This document shows positions 47,070 to 56,303 of a stretch of DNA of 64,000 nucleotides, in pieces. The stretch comes from an uncultured Prevotellaceae bacterium (GTDB lineage: Bacteria > Bacteroidota > Bacteroidia > Bacteroidales > Bacteroidaceae), in assembly GCA_945865175.1 (NCBI GenBank), contig CAMBDA010000006.1:32159-96158 (forward strand), given 5' to 3'. The notes below the pieces were generated by a model that saw only the letters and a list, made by a program, of their open reading frames with translations, was not told the origin of the DNA and did not search any database. The stretch's first letter is position 1; each line of letters starts with the position of its first letter. Made by a program: the position numbers and the translations under genes.

Positions 47070-47100
47070 CAAAATTAAGCAAAAGTTGGCTACCAACAAA
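47070..47100 (-). promoter_or_regulatory. promoter of glmM-nagA
   Basis: Minus strand TTTG (47100-47097), 19-bp spacer, TAATTTTG (47077-47070), 32 bp before the glmM ATG. Confidence 0.7.
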
Positions 47101-47140
47101 GAAAATTCCGCATTATTTGCAACAAAAAGCCTTTTTTGTA

Positions 47141-47170
47141 TTTGTTTAAAGGAAAATATGTGTAACTTTG
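47141..47170 (+). promoter_or_regulatory. promoter of the GH2 gene
   Basis: TTTG (47141-47144), 18-bp spacer, TAACTTTG (47163-47170), 46 bp before the ATG. It is divergent from the glmM promoter. Confidence 0.6.
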
Positions 47171-47215
47171 TAAGGTGAGAACCCAAAAAACGCTAATAAA
47201 AAACCTTCAATACGG

Positions 47216-49687
47216 ATGAGATTAAGATGCATTGTGGCAATGCTGGCAATGAGTGCCTGGACGGGTGCCTTTGCGCAGCGAAGTGAAACACTCTTGCAGC
47301 AAGGGTGGAAGTTCTATAAGGGCGAGTGTGGCGGTGCCGCCGAGGTTGCTTTTGACGACAACAACTGGGACCGGGTGACCGTGCCTCACGACTGGGCCAT
47401 CAAGGGGCCTTTCAGCAGGGACAACGACCTTCAGGTGACCGCTATCACGCAGAATGGCGAAGAGTCGGCAGTGGAGCATACGGCCCGTTCGGGCGGTTTG
47501 CCTTATATGGGAGTAGGGTGGTATCGCACACGTTTCAAGTCGCCTTTCTCCGGACGCACCACATTGGTGTTTGACGGAGCCATGAGCGAGGCGCGTGTGT
47601 ATGTCAACGGCAAGGAGGCCATATTCTGGCCGTTTGGCTACAATTCGTTCCATGTGGATGTCACATCTCTGCTGAATGCAGGCGGCGAAGACAATGTGCT
47701 GGCCGTGAGGCTCCAGAACCGCACCCGAAGCAGCCGTTGGTATCCGGGTGCCGGCCTCTACCGCAATGTAAGGCTGGTGAACACCGACAACACCCATGTG
47801 GAAGTGTGGGGCACCCAGGTGACCACACCCCATGTGGAGAAGGCATACGCCACAGTAACCGTCAAGACCCGTGTGGTGCACAAAGAAGGCACTCCTTTGC
47901 GCATTGTCACCCGTATTACCGATGGGTCGGGCCGGGAGGTGGCGCAGAAGGACCAGACCATGACCCTCCATCATGGGGCCACATTCGACCAGCATCTCAA
48001 TGTAGGCAATCCCCGGTTGTGGTCACCCGAGCATCCCCATCTCTATACTGCATCCTCCCGCCTGTATGTAGACGGGCGTCAGGTGGACGAGTACCAGACG
48101 GTCTTCGGCATACGCACGGTGGAGTTCGTGCCCGACAAGGGCTTCTTCCTCAATGGCAAACTGCGCAAGTTCCAGGGCGTGTGCCTGCATCATGACCTCG
48201 GTCCTCTGGGGGCGGCCGTCAATGAGAACGCCATCCGCCACCAGCTGGCCATGCTCAAGGACATGGGCTGCGATGCCATCCGCACCAGTCACAACATGCC
48301 GGCCCCCGAGCTGGTGAAGCTGTGCGACGAGATGGGCTTCATGATGATGCTGGAACCCTTTGACGAATGGGATGTGGCCAAGTGTGACAGCGGCTATCAC
48401 CGTTTCTTCAACGAGTGGGCCGAGCGTGACATGGTGAACATGCTTCGTCAGTACCGCAACCATCCCAGCGTGGTGATGTGGAGCATCGGAAACGAAGTGC
48501 CCACCCAGGGCTCGCCTGGCGGCTACAAGGTGGCCTCCATGCTTCAGGACATTTGCCATCGCGAGGACCCCACCCGCCTGTGTACCTGCGGCATGGACCA
48601 GGTGGCCACCGTGCTGGCCAACGGATTTGCCGCGCTCATTGATGTGCCCGGCTTCAATTATCGTACGTTCATGTATGAGGAAGCCTACAGCAAGTTGCCG
48701 CAGAATATGGTGCTGGGTTCCGAGACATCGAGTGTCACCAGTAGCCGTGGGGTGTACACCTTCCCGTTGAAGGTGGGACTGCCTCAGCTGCGCGCCGACC
48801 ATCAGGCAACCTCCTACGATGTGGAGTCGGGCGGGTGGTGCAACACGCCCGATGTGGACTTTGCCCTTGCCGAAGACCATCACTGGACCCTGGGGCAGTT
48901 TGTGTGGACAGGTTTCGACTATCTGGGTGAGCCTTACCCTTACGACACGGACGGGTGGCCCAGCCATAGCAGCTACTTTGGCATCATCGACCTGGCTTCC
49001 ATCCCCAAGGACCGGTATTATCTGTATCGCAGCATGTGGAACAGACGGGAATCCACACTGCATATCCTTCCCCATTGGACATGGCCCGGGCGTGAGGGCG
49101 AGGTGACACCGGTGATGGTGTATACCGACAGCCCTGAGGCCGAACTTTTTGTCAACGGGAGGAGCCAGGGACGTGTGCGCAAGCTCACCAGGGAGGAATC
49201 CCTCAAGCGGAAGGAAGAGGGCGATGCCCTTTGGCTACAGCGCCGCTATCGCCTGATATGGGACAACGTGACCTATGAGCCGGGAGAGCTGAAGGTGGTG
49301 GCATATGGGACGGACGGCAAGGTGCGTGGCGAGGAGACCGTACGTACGGCAGGCAAGCCCCACCATCTGCTGATGGAATGTGACCGCCAGACGCTTGCGG
49401 CAGATGGCCGTGACTTGGCCTACGTGACGGTGAGCGTGGTGGACAAGGACGGCAACCTGTGCCCCCATGCCGACAATCTGGTGGAACTGTCCGTGGAGGG
49501 CTGTGGCACCTTCCGTGCCGCTGCCAATGGTGATGCCGCCAATCTGGACCTTTTCCATCTGCCCCGGCACCATTTCTTTGGCGGGCGCATGACGGCTATC
49601 GTACAGAGCGGAACGGCTGCGGGCGGTGTGACACTCACTGCCAAATCGGGCAATATGAAGAGCAGTATTCAGTGGATGTGCCGATGA
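47216..49687 (+). CDS. secreted GH2 glycosidase, beta-galactosidase-like
   Basis: 823 aa with a signal peptide (VAMLAMSAWTGAFAQ). The order is: sugar-binding jelly roll (about 25-190, PHDWAIKGPF), Ig-like domain (about 190-290), TIM barrel (about 300-600), a DUF4982-like linker domain (about 620-710) and a C-terminal Ig-like domain. Acid/base E427 is in WSIGNEVPT, nucleophile E503 in VLGSETSS. RTSHNMPAPELVKLCDEMG is typical of the family. The domain layout is common in Bacteroidetes beta-galactosidases. The natural glycan is unknown. Confidence 0.88.
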   Translation: MRLRCIVAMLAMSAWTGAFAQRSETLLQQGWKFYKGECGGAAEVAFDDNNWDRVTVPHDWAIKGPFSRDNDLQVTAITQNGEESAVEHTARSGGLPYMGVGWYRTRFKSPFSGRTTLVFDGAMSEARVYVNGKEAIFWPFGYNSFHVDVTSLLNAGGEDNVLAVRLQNRTRSSRWYPGAGLYRNVRLVNTDNTHVEVWGTQVTTPHVEKAYATVTVKTRVVHKEGTPLRIVTRITDGSGREVAQKDQTMTLHHGATFDQHLNVGNPRLWSPEHPHLYTASSRLYVDGRQVDEYQTVFGIRTVEFVPDKGFFLNGKLRKFQGVCLHHDLGPLGAAVNENAIRHQLAMLKDMGCDAIRTSHNMPAPELVKLCDEMGFMMMLEPFDEWDVAKCDSGYHRFFNEWAERDMVNMLRQYRNHPSVVMWSIGNEVPTQGSPGGYKVASMLQDICHREDPTRLCTCGMDQVATVLANGFAALIDVPGFNYRTFMYEEAYSKLPQNMVLGSETSSVTSSRGVYTFPLKVGLPQLRADHQATSYDVESGGWCNTPDVDFALAEDHHWTLGQFVWTGFDYLGEPYPYDTDGWPSHSSYFGIIDLASIPKDRYYLYRSMWNRRESTLHILPHWTWPGREGEVTPVMVYTDSPEAELFVNGRSQGRVRKLTREESLKRKEEGDALWLQRRYRLIWDNVTYEPGELKVVAYGTDGKVRGEETVRTAGKPHHLLMECDRQTLAADGRDLAYVTVSVVDKDGNLCPHADNLVELSVEGCGTFRAAANGDAANLDLFHLPRHHFFGGRMTAIVQSGTAAGGVTLTAKSGNMKSSIQWMCR

Positions 49688-49722
49688 TAGCAGGGTGAAA
49701 AAACGGTAAAAACCGGAATATC

Positions 49723-49760
49723 GCGGGCCTGGATGGGAATTTTATGCCATTCAGGCCCGC
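49723..49760. terminator. strong hairpin after the GH2 gene
   Basis: GCGGGCCTGGATGG (49723-49736) pairs with 49747-49760 over 14 bp with one G-U and a 10-nt loop. No T-run follows on either strand, so it may be a weak terminator or a 3'-end stabiliser for the GH2 mRNA. Confidence 0.55.
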
Positions 49761-49778
49761 TAATTGATGGAAAATTTG

Positions 49779-49786
49779 TAACTTTG
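49779..49786 (+). promoter_or_regulatory. -7 element of the purH-mre-rodA transcript
   Basis: TAACTTTG, 41 bp before the IMP cyclohydrolase ATG. No clear -33 box; the hairpin at 49723-49760 ends just upstream. Confidence 0.5.
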
Positions 49787-49827
49787 CAGCTCTATTCAGA
49801 AGCAATCAAGAGCAAAACTATACGACA

Positions 49828-50424
49828 ATGGCAGAAAACAAGAAAATCAGGCGAGCATTGGTGTCTGTGTTCCATAAGGACGGACTCGACGAAATCCTGC
49901 GCACATTGCATCAGCAGGGGGTTGAACTATTATCTACGGGCGGTACCCAGGCTTTTATCGAATCGCTGGGCATTCCCTGTTCCAAGGTGGAGGACGTGAC
50001 CTCTTATCCCAGCATTCTGGGAGGTCGTGTAAAGACACTCCATCCCAAAATCTTCGGTGGCATCCTTGGCCGGCGTAGTCTGGCCGGCGACCGGCAGCAG
50101 ATGGAACAGTATGAGATTCCTGCAATCGACTTGGTGATTGTGGACCTGTACCCCTTTGAAGATACGGTTCGCAGTGGCGCGTCCGATGCCGACATTATCG
50201 AGAAGATCGACATCGGTGGCATCAGCCTTATCCGTGCCGGTGCCAAGAACTTCAGTGACGTGGTGATTGTCCCCTCCAAGGCTGAATATCCCGCCTTGCT
50301 GAAGATGCTGCAGGAAAAGGGCGCATCGTCCGATATTGAGGACCGCAAGTGGTTCGCTGCCCGGGCTTTTGGCGTGAGCAGTCATTACGACACCGCCATT
50401 CATGGCTGGTTTGAGGCAAATTGA
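49828..50424 (+). CDS. purH: IMP cyclohydrolase (single-domain PurH)
   Basis: 198 aa. It matches the N-terminal MGS-like domain of PurH: ALVSVFHKDGLDEIL, LLSTGGTQAFIESLGIP, GRVKTLHPKIFGGIL, KIDIGGISLIRAGAKN. The C-terminal AICAR formyltransferase domain (about 300 more residues) is absent; the frame ends naturally at a TGA. It closes the purine ring of FAICAR to make IMP. A separate formyltransferase must exist elsewhere if the pathway is complete. mreB starts 43 bp downstream. Confidence 0.85.
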   Translation: MAENKKIRRALVSVFHKDGLDEILRTLHQQGVELLSTGGTQAFIESLGIPCSKVEDVTSYPSILGGRVKTLHPKIFGGILGRRSLAGDRQQMEQYEIPAIDLVIVDLYPFEDTVRSGASDADIIEKIDIGGISLIRAGAKNFSDVVIVPSKAEYPALLKMLQEKGASSDIEDRKWFAARAFGVSSHYDTAIHGWFEAN

Positions 50425-50467
50425 TACCCATCTCCACCCAACATTCTATAGAAGATTCAGTAACAGT

Positions 50468-51487
50468 ATGAAATGGTTTTCGTTTAACAAGGAGATAGCA
50501 ATGGATCTTGGCACCGCCAACACCATCATCATCAGTGATGGGAAGATTGTGGTGGACGAGCCAAGTGTGGTGGCGCTTGACAGACATACGGAACGCATGA
50601 TAGCGGTGGGCGGCAAGGCCAAGATGATGTACGAGAAGACCAGCCCGAAGATTCGTACCATCCGTCCGCTGAGGGATGGAGTGATTGCCGACTTCAATGC
50701 CTGCGAGCAGATGATGAGAGGGCTCATCAAGATGGTGCCTCAGGGCAGCCGCCTGTTTGCACCCAGCCTGAAGATGGTGATAGGTGTGCCCAGCGGCAGT
50801 ACCGAGGTGGAGCTTCGTGCCGTGCGCGACAGTGCCGAACATGCCGGTGGCCGCGAGGTGTACCTTATCTACGAACCGATGGCTGCTGCCATTGGTGTGG
50901 GCATTGACGTGCTGGCTGCCGAGGGTAACATGATTGTGGACATAGGTGGCGGCAGCACGGAGATTGCAGTCATCTCGCTGGGTGGCATTGTGGCAGACAA
51001 GAGCCTGCGTGTGGCCGGTGACGAATTGACGGCCGACATTCAGGAATACATGAGCCGCCAGCACAATGTGAAGGTGAGTGAACGTATGGCCGAACGCATC
51101 AAGATCAATGTAGGGTCTGCCCTTACCGACCTGGGCGATGAGGCTCCCGAGGATTATGTGGTTCACGGCCCCAACAAGATTACGGCCTTGCCAATGGAAG
51201 TGCCCGTGTGCTATCAGGAGATTGCTCATTGCCTGGAGAAGACCATTGCCAAGATTGAGGCTGCTGTGCTGAGTGCCTTGGAGGAGACGCCTCCCGAAAT
51301 CTATGCGGACATTGTGCACAACGGCATATACCTGACTGGCGGAGGTGCCCTGTTGCGCGGACTTTCCAAGCGTTTGCAGGACAAGATCAACATCCCGTTC
51401 CATGTGGATGAGGACCCCCTGCACAGTGTGGCCAAGGGAACAGGTGTGGCACTGAAGAACATTCAGGACTATACCTTCCTGATGTAA
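50468..51487 (+). CDS. mreB: rod-shape actin homologue MreB
   Basis: 339 aa from the ATG at 50468 (MKWFSFNKEIAMDLGTANT). An earlier in-frame ATG would read through the end of purH and is rejected. Actin-fold motifs: AMDLGTANTIII (phosphate 1), IVDIGGGSTEIAVISLGG (phosphate 2), YLTGGGALLRGL (adenosine). It forms membrane-bound filaments that guide lateral wall growth. Confidence 0.96.
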   Translation: MKWFSFNKEIAMDLGTANTIIISDGKIVVDEPSVVALDRHTERMIAVGGKAKMMYEKTSPKIRTIRPLRDGVIADFNACEQMMRGLIKMVPQGSRLFAPSLKMVIGVPSGSTEVELRAVRDSAEHAGGREVYLIYEPMAAAIGVGIDVLAAEGNMIVDIGGGSTEIAVISLGGIVADKSLRVAGDELTADIQEYMSRQHNVKVSERMAERIKINVGSALTDLGDEAPEDYVVHGPNKITALPMEVPVCYQEIAHCLEKTIAKIEAAVLSALEETPPEIYADIVHNGIYLTGGGALLRGLSKRLQDKINIPFHVDEDPLHSVAKGTGVALKNIQDYTFLM

Positions 51488-51524
51488 AGAAAAAGAAGGA
51501 AACCAACTTGCAGATACCGGTATT

Positions 51525-52394
51525 TTGAGAACAGTTCTCAATCGTCTTACAGCAAATGCCCACTGGGTGCTTTTCATCGTACTGGAAGCATTCAGTGGGT
51601 GGATGCTTTTTAACTTCAACGACTACCAGGGAAGTGTATGGTTCACGCAGGCCAACGCCCTGGCAGGCTATCTGTTTCAGCAGGAGGCGGAACTGTTGAA
51701 GTATGTGCGGATGGATGAGGCCAACCGGGAACTCATGCAGAAGAATCTGGTGCTTCAGTACAACAACGAGGTGCTGCGCCGCCAGTTGTCCCAGCTCACC
51801 AGGGACAGCAGTTTCACGGAACAGGTGCAGGCAAGGCTTCTGGAGGGCATCCATTCCATCCCTGCCCATGTGATCAATAGCAGCATCCGCCAGAAGGACA
51901 ACTATATGACTCTCGACAAGGGGCGGCTGCAGGGCGTGCGGCCGGAGATGGGCGTGGTCAGCGGAACGGGCGTTGTGGGTATCGTGTATCTGGTGAGCGA
52001 CCATTATTCGCTGGTGCTGCCCATCCTCAACAGCAGGTCGAGCATCAGCTGCCGTTTGCGTGGCACGGGCTATTTCGGCTCCCTGCGCTGGAAGGGCGGC
52101 AATCCGCTGTTGGCCATTCTGGATGATGTGCCGCGTCATGCCCGTTGTCATGTGGGCGATGTGGTGGAGACCAGCGGTTTCAGCAATGTTTTCCCGGAAG
52201 GGATTTTTGTGGGCAAGGTGGTGGACATTCGGAATTCAGGTGACGGTTTGTCGTACCAGCTGTATGTACAGTTGGGTGTGGACCTGGCAGCTGTGAGGGA
52301 TGTGTGCGTGATAGTGGAGGACCATCAGCAGGAACTGGATTCGCTGCAGGGCATGCGTCTCCCGGATGCGACCGCGAAGACTGTGGGGAAGTGA
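51525..52394 (+). CDS. mreC: rod-shape protein MreC
   Basis: 289 aa from a TTG start at 51525. No ATG or GTG lies in frame upstream before a stop, and the next ATG would cut the membrane anchor. TTG-initiated MRTVLNRLTANAHWVLF keeps the single N-terminal membrane segment. A coiled coil (RELMQKNLVLQYNNEVLRRQ) and the beta-sandwich core (GVVGIVYLVSDHYSLVLPIL) follow. It links MreB to PBP2 in the elongasome. Confidence 0.9.
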   Translation: MRTVLNRLTANAHWVLFIVLEAFSGWMLFNFNDYQGSVWFTQANALAGYLFQQEAELLKYVRMDEANRELMQKNLVLQYNNEVLRRQLSQLTRDSSFTEQVQARLLEGIHSIPAHVINSSIRQKDNYMTLDKGRLQGVRPEMGVVSGTGVVGIVYLVSDHYSLVLPILNSRSSISCRLRGTGYFGSLRWKGGNPLLAILDDVPRHARCHVGDVVETSGFSNVFPEGIFVGKVVDIRNSGDGLSYQLYVQLGVDLAAVRDVCVIVEDHQQELDSLQGMRLPDATAKTVGK

Positions 52395-52442
52395 TTCCTG
52401 AGGTGAGTGACGGACATAAAAGCTAATTCGAGAGAGAAAGTC

Positions 52443-52958
52443 ATGATACAGAGAGAATTGGAGAATTTCCTGAGGATGCTGGTGTTTGCGGCCGTTCAGG
52501 TGTTTGTGTGCAGCAAGATTCACTTGATGGGCTATGCCGTCCCTCTTGTCTATGTGGCCTTTGTGGCATATTTTCCGCTCAATTACCCCCGGGTGGGCAT
52601 CCTGATGTGGAGCTTTGTGTGCGGGCTGCTGATGGATATCTTCATGAATGTGCCTGGTGTGGCATCGGGGTCCGTCACCCTTGTGGCATTGTTGCAGCCC
52701 ATGCTGCTCAGGCGGATGTCGCCCAAGGATGCGGCTGAGGACATGAAGCCCTCTTTGCACACACTGGGATATACGGTGTTCATGCGCTATCTGTTCCTGA
52801 TTGTAGCCGTCCACCATGCGGCCTTCTTTGCGCTGGACACCTTTTCCTGTTTCAATCTGCAATATGCTGCCATATCGTGTGGAAGCAGTATCGTGCTCAG
52901 TTTTCTCACACTTTGGGCGGTGGAGCATTTCCGCACGCGTAAAAGGAAGGCCGTATGA
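52443..52958 (+). CDS. mreD: rod-shape protein MreD
   Basis: 171 aa from the ATG at 52443; a GTG 12 codons upstream (52407) is the alternative. Five or six hydrophobic segments (VFVCSKIHLMGYAVPLVYVA, GILMWSFVCGLLMDIFMNV) fit this small membrane protein of the elongasome. It overlaps PBP2 by 4 bp. Confidence 0.88.
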   Translation: MIQRELENFLRMLVFAAVQVFVCSKIHLMGYAVPLVYVAFVAYFPLNYPRVGILMWSFVCGLLMDIFMNVPGVASGSVTLVALLQPMLLRRMSPKDAAEDMKPSLHTLGYTVFMRYLFLIVAVHHAAFFALDTFSCFNLQYAAISCGSSIVLSFLTLWAVEHFRTRKRKAV

Positions 52959-54838
52959 AGGAAGCCAGCCAGAAGCACTATCAGCTGCAGAAGCGCAAGT
53001 ATGTGATTGGCGGCATTGCCACCATCATCATCCTTGTGTATATTGCACGGCTGTTTTTCCTGCAGCTCATGAGCGAGGATTTCAAACAGAATGCCGACTC
53101 GAATGCCTTTCTCAAGCGGGTGCAGTTTCCTGCCCGTGGCACCATCGTGGACCGCAACGGCAAGTTGCTCGTCTACAACCAGCCGGCCTATGACATCATG
53201 GTGGTGATGGCGGAACAGGCGGGCATAGACACGGCCGACATATGCAGGACGCTGGGCATAACACCAGCGCAGTATGAGCGGAGGATGACGGAGATAAAGG
53301 ACCGGCGGCGCAATCCGGGCTACAGCCCCTACACCCAGCAGCTCTTCATGAACCAGCTTTCGGCCGATGAAATCAGTTCGTTCCAGGAGAAGATGTTCCT
53401 TTTCCCCGGTTTCTATGTACAGAAGCGCACCATCCGGCAATACCAGTACCCCTATGCAGCGCATGTGCTGGGAGATGTGGGGGAAGTGGGGCCGGAGGAT
53501 TTGGAAAATGACGACTATTACCGCAGGGGGGACTACATTGGCACCCAGGGAGTGGAGCGCAGCTATGAGAAGGTCCTGCGTGGGGTGAAGGGCACCGAAA
53601 TCATGTTGCGTGATGCACGCGGACGTATCAAGGGACACTACCAGAACGGCAAGTTCGACCAGCCACCTGTTCCCGGACGCAACCTCACACTGAGCCTCGA
53701 TGTGGAGCTCCAGGCGCTGGGCGAGCGGCTGATGACCGGAAAGAAAGGCAGCATTGTGGCCATAGAGCCTGCTACAGGGGAGGTGCTTTGCATGGTGTCT
53801 TCCCCCACCTATGACCCGCGCATGACTGTAGGCCGGCAGCGGGGAAAGAACCACCTGCTCTTGAGCCGCGACCCTGACAAGCCCTTGCTCAACCGCGCCA
53901 TCATGGGACAATATCCCCCGGGCTCCACGTTCAAGACCAGTCAGGCACTCACCTTCCTGCAGGAGCATGTCATCACGCCTTCCACGGCCTATCCCTGTAG
54001 CCATGGTTTCCATTTCCGCGGGCTCACGGTGGGATGCCATGGCCATGGGTCCCCGCTTCCCCTGGTTCCGGCCATCGGCACATCGTGCAACGGCTATTTC
54101 TGCTGGGGTCTCTACAACATGTTCGGCAATCGCAAGAAGTACCCCACAGTGTCGGATGCCATGACGCGGTGGAAGGACTACATGGTGAGTATGGGCTTCG
54201 GCTACAAGCTGGGCATCGACCTTCCGGGAGAGAAGCGCGGACTCATCCCCAACGCCGAGTTCTACAACAATGCCTACAGGGGGTCGTGGAACGCGCTCAC
54301 CGTCATCTCTATCTCCATCGGCCAGGGTGAGGTGAATCTCACGCCCCTGCAGATTGCCAATCTGGGAGCCACCATTGCCAACCGCGGTTACTATGTCGTG
54401 CCCCATGTGGTAAAGGACATTCAGGGAGAACAGCTGGACACGCTCTATACGAGGAAGCACAGGACCATGGTGGACCGCGTGCACTATGAGACCGTGGTGC
54501 AGGGCATGCGCAGGGCAGTGCTTGACGGCACTTGCCGCAGGGCCAACACCCCGATGTATGAGGTGTGTGGCAAGACGGGTACGGCCCAGAACCCCCATGG
54601 CCAGGACCACAGCGTGTTCATGGGATTTGCTCCGATGGAACATCCCCAGATCGCCATTTGCGTGTATGTGGAGAACGGGCTGTGGGGTGCCACCTATGGC
54701 GTGCCCATCGGTGCCCTGATGATGGAACAGTATATCAATGGCAAGCTGAGCCCCGAGTCGGAGGAACAGGCCAAAATATATTCCGGCAAATATCTGATAA
54801 CCCCCATTCATTATGTCGCAAACCCCAACATCCAATAG
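52955..54838 (+). CDS. mrdA: penicillin-binding protein 2
   Basis: 627 aa. N-terminal membrane anchor (IATIIILVYIARLFFLQ) and pedestal (RGTIVDRNGKLLVYNQPAYD) precede the transpeptidase domain: SxxK as S324-T-F-K327, SCN in GTSCNGYF, KTG in CGKTGTAQN. It cross-links peptidoglycan during elongation, partnered with RodA. Its start overlaps the mreD stop (ATGA) and its end overlaps rodA by 26 bp. Confidence 0.95.
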   Translation: MKEASQKHYQLQKRKYVIGGIATIIILVYIARLFFLQLMSEDFKQNADSNAFLKRVQFPARGTIVDRNGKLLVYNQPAYDIMVVMAEQAGIDTADICRTLGITPAQYERRMTEIKDRRRNPGYSPYTQQLFMNQLSADEISSFQEKMFLFPGFYVQKRTIRQYQYPYAAHVLGDVGEVGPEDLENDDYYRRGDYIGTQGVERSYEKVLRGVKGTEIMLRDARGRIKGHYQNGKFDQPPVPGRNLTLSLDVELQALGERLMTGKKGSIVAIEPATGEVLCMVSSPTYDPRMTVGRQRGKNHLLLSRDPDKPLLNRAIMGQYPPGSTFKTSQALTFLQEHVITPSTAYPCSHGFHFRGLTVGCHGHGSPLPLVPAIGTSCNGYFCWGLYNMFGNRKKYPTVSDAMTRWKDYMVSMGFGYKLGIDLPGEKRGLIPNAEFYNNAYRGSWNALTVISISIGQGEVNLTPLQIANLGATIANRGYYVVPHVVKDIQGEQLDTLYTRKHRTMVDRVHYETVVQGMRRAVLDGTCRRANTPMYEVCGKTGTAQNPHGQDHSVFMGFAPMEHPQIAICVYVENGLWGATYGVPIGALMMEQYINGKLSPESEEQAKIYSGKYLITPIHYVANPNIQ

Positions 54839-56291
54839 CAAGAGCGTGTGGCGGTCGCTCGACTGGTTTACCATCCTGCTTTATGGCGCACTGCTGGCCA
54901 TGGGCTGGATGAGCGTGTGTGGCGCAAGCTATGACTTCGACCAGGCCGGCAACTTCTTTGATTTCGGCACCAGGTCCGGCATGCAGATAGTATGGATAGG
55001 CACATCGCTGGTGCTGGCTTCCGTCATTCTGGCCACCGATGACCGGCTGATAGAGTCGTTTTCCTACCTTATATATATAGGTTTCCTCGTGGTGCTGTTC
55101 ATCACTCCTTTCCTGGCCCACGACATCAAGGGCTCCCTGTCCTGGATAAAGGTGGGTTCCCTGAGCATCCAGCCGGCCGAGTTCGCCAAGTTCGGCACAG
55201 CCTTGTGTGTGTCCAAGGTCATCGCTGCCTTCGACCTCCGCATGGACCGTTTCAGGGACTTTGTCGTATGCTCGGTTCTGGTGCTTGCGCCGATGGTGCT
55301 CATAGTCCTGCAGAAGGAGACAGGATCGGCGTTGGTGTACCTGAGTTTCTTCCTGATGATGTACCGTTACGGAATGCCGGGAAGCATCCTTTTCACGGCA
55401 GTGGCGGCAGTCGTCTATTTTGTAGTGGGCATCCGCTATGCCGATGTGCCCCTGTGGGAGGACACGCCCACGCGGTTGGGCGAATGCTGTGTGCTGCTGC
55501 TCATCCATCTGTTCTCGGTGGGGCTGATGCTGGTGTACACGGCTCTGCGCATGCCGGCCTTCAAGGTGCTGGCCTATGGCCTGCTGGCACTGTTGCTGGC
55601 CGTAGGTACCGACCGCTATGCCTTGCCGTTCGACATTGCCTATGTGCAGTGGGGTGTGATGGCGGGCATGATGCTGTATCTCCTTTACCTTTCGTTGCGC
55701 GAAAGGCTGCTCCGCTATCTCTACATCGCCTTCTTTGCCATCGGCTCGGTCGGGTTCTTCTATTCGGCCAACCATGTGCTCACCGAGGTGCTGGAGCCGC
55801 ATCAGCAGATGCGCATCCGGGTGCTGCTGGGACTGGAGGATGACCCCCGTGGTGCCGGATACAATGTGATTCAGGCAAAGATTGCCATAGGGTCGGGCGG
55901 TCTGGAAGGCAAGGGTTTCCTTAACGGTACCCAGACGAAGCTCAAGTATGTGCCCGAGCAGGACACCGACTTCATCTTCTGCACCGTGGGCGAGGAGGAG
56001 GGATTCATCGGCAGTGCCACGGTGCTGCTGCTCTTCCTGCTGCTCATCCTGCGGCTCATCCATGTGGCGGAACGGCAGCCCCACGCCTTCGGCCGGGTGT
56101 ACGGATATTGTGTGATGAGCATCTTCCTGTTCCATGTCTTCATCAATGTGGGCATGGTGCTGGGCCTGACACCGGTCATCGGCATCCCCCTGCCTTTTTT
56201 CAGCTATGGCGGCTCCTCGCTCTGGGGGTTCACCATTCTGCTCTTCATCCTGCTTCGCATTGATGCGAGCCGCGGCCGGTTGTCGCGCTAG
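54813..56291 (+). CDS. rodA: peptidoglycan glycosyltransferase RodA
   Basis: 492 aa, longer than the classical 370-aa form because of an extra membrane-spanning stretch in the middle (about 170-300), a form I would expect in Bacteroidetes. SEDS motifs: WIKVGSLSIQPAEFAKFGT near the start, QAKIAIGSGGLEGKG and EEEGFIGS, and GIPLPFFSYGGSS at the end. It polymerises lipid II into glycan strands with PBP2. The 26-bp overlap with PBP2 shows tight coupling. Confidence 0.95.
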   Translation: MSQTPTSNSKSVWRSLDWFTILLYGALLAMGWMSVCGASYDFDQAGNFFDFGTRSGMQIVWIGTSLVLASVILATDDRLIESFSYLIYIGFLVVLFITPFLAHDIKGSLSWIKVGSLSIQPAEFAKFGTALCVSKVIAAFDLRMDRFRDFVVCSVLVLAPMVLIVLQKETGSALVYLSFFLMMYRYGMPGSILFTAVAAVVYFVVGIRYADVPLWEDTPTRLGECCVLLLIHLFSVGLMLVYTALRMPAFKVLAYGLLALLLAVGTDRYALPFDIAYVQWGVMAGMMLYLLYLSLRERLLRYLYIAFFAIGSVGFFYSANHVLTEVLEPHQQMRIRVLLGLEDDPRGAGYNVIQAKIAIGSGGLEGKGFLNGTQTKLKYVPEQDTDFIFCTVGEEEGFIGSATVLLLFLLLILRLIHVAERQPHAFGRVYGYCVMSIFLFHVFINVGMVLGLTPVIGIPLPFFSYGGSSLWGFTILLFILLRIDASRGRLSR

Positions 56292-56303
56292 CCGGCCGCT
56301 GGC

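Noticed and set aside
52787..54874. Long minus-strand frame of 695 codons opposite PBP2
   Set aside because: It is the mirror of PBP2 and MreD; the plus strand has all transpeptidase motifs and operon overlaps.
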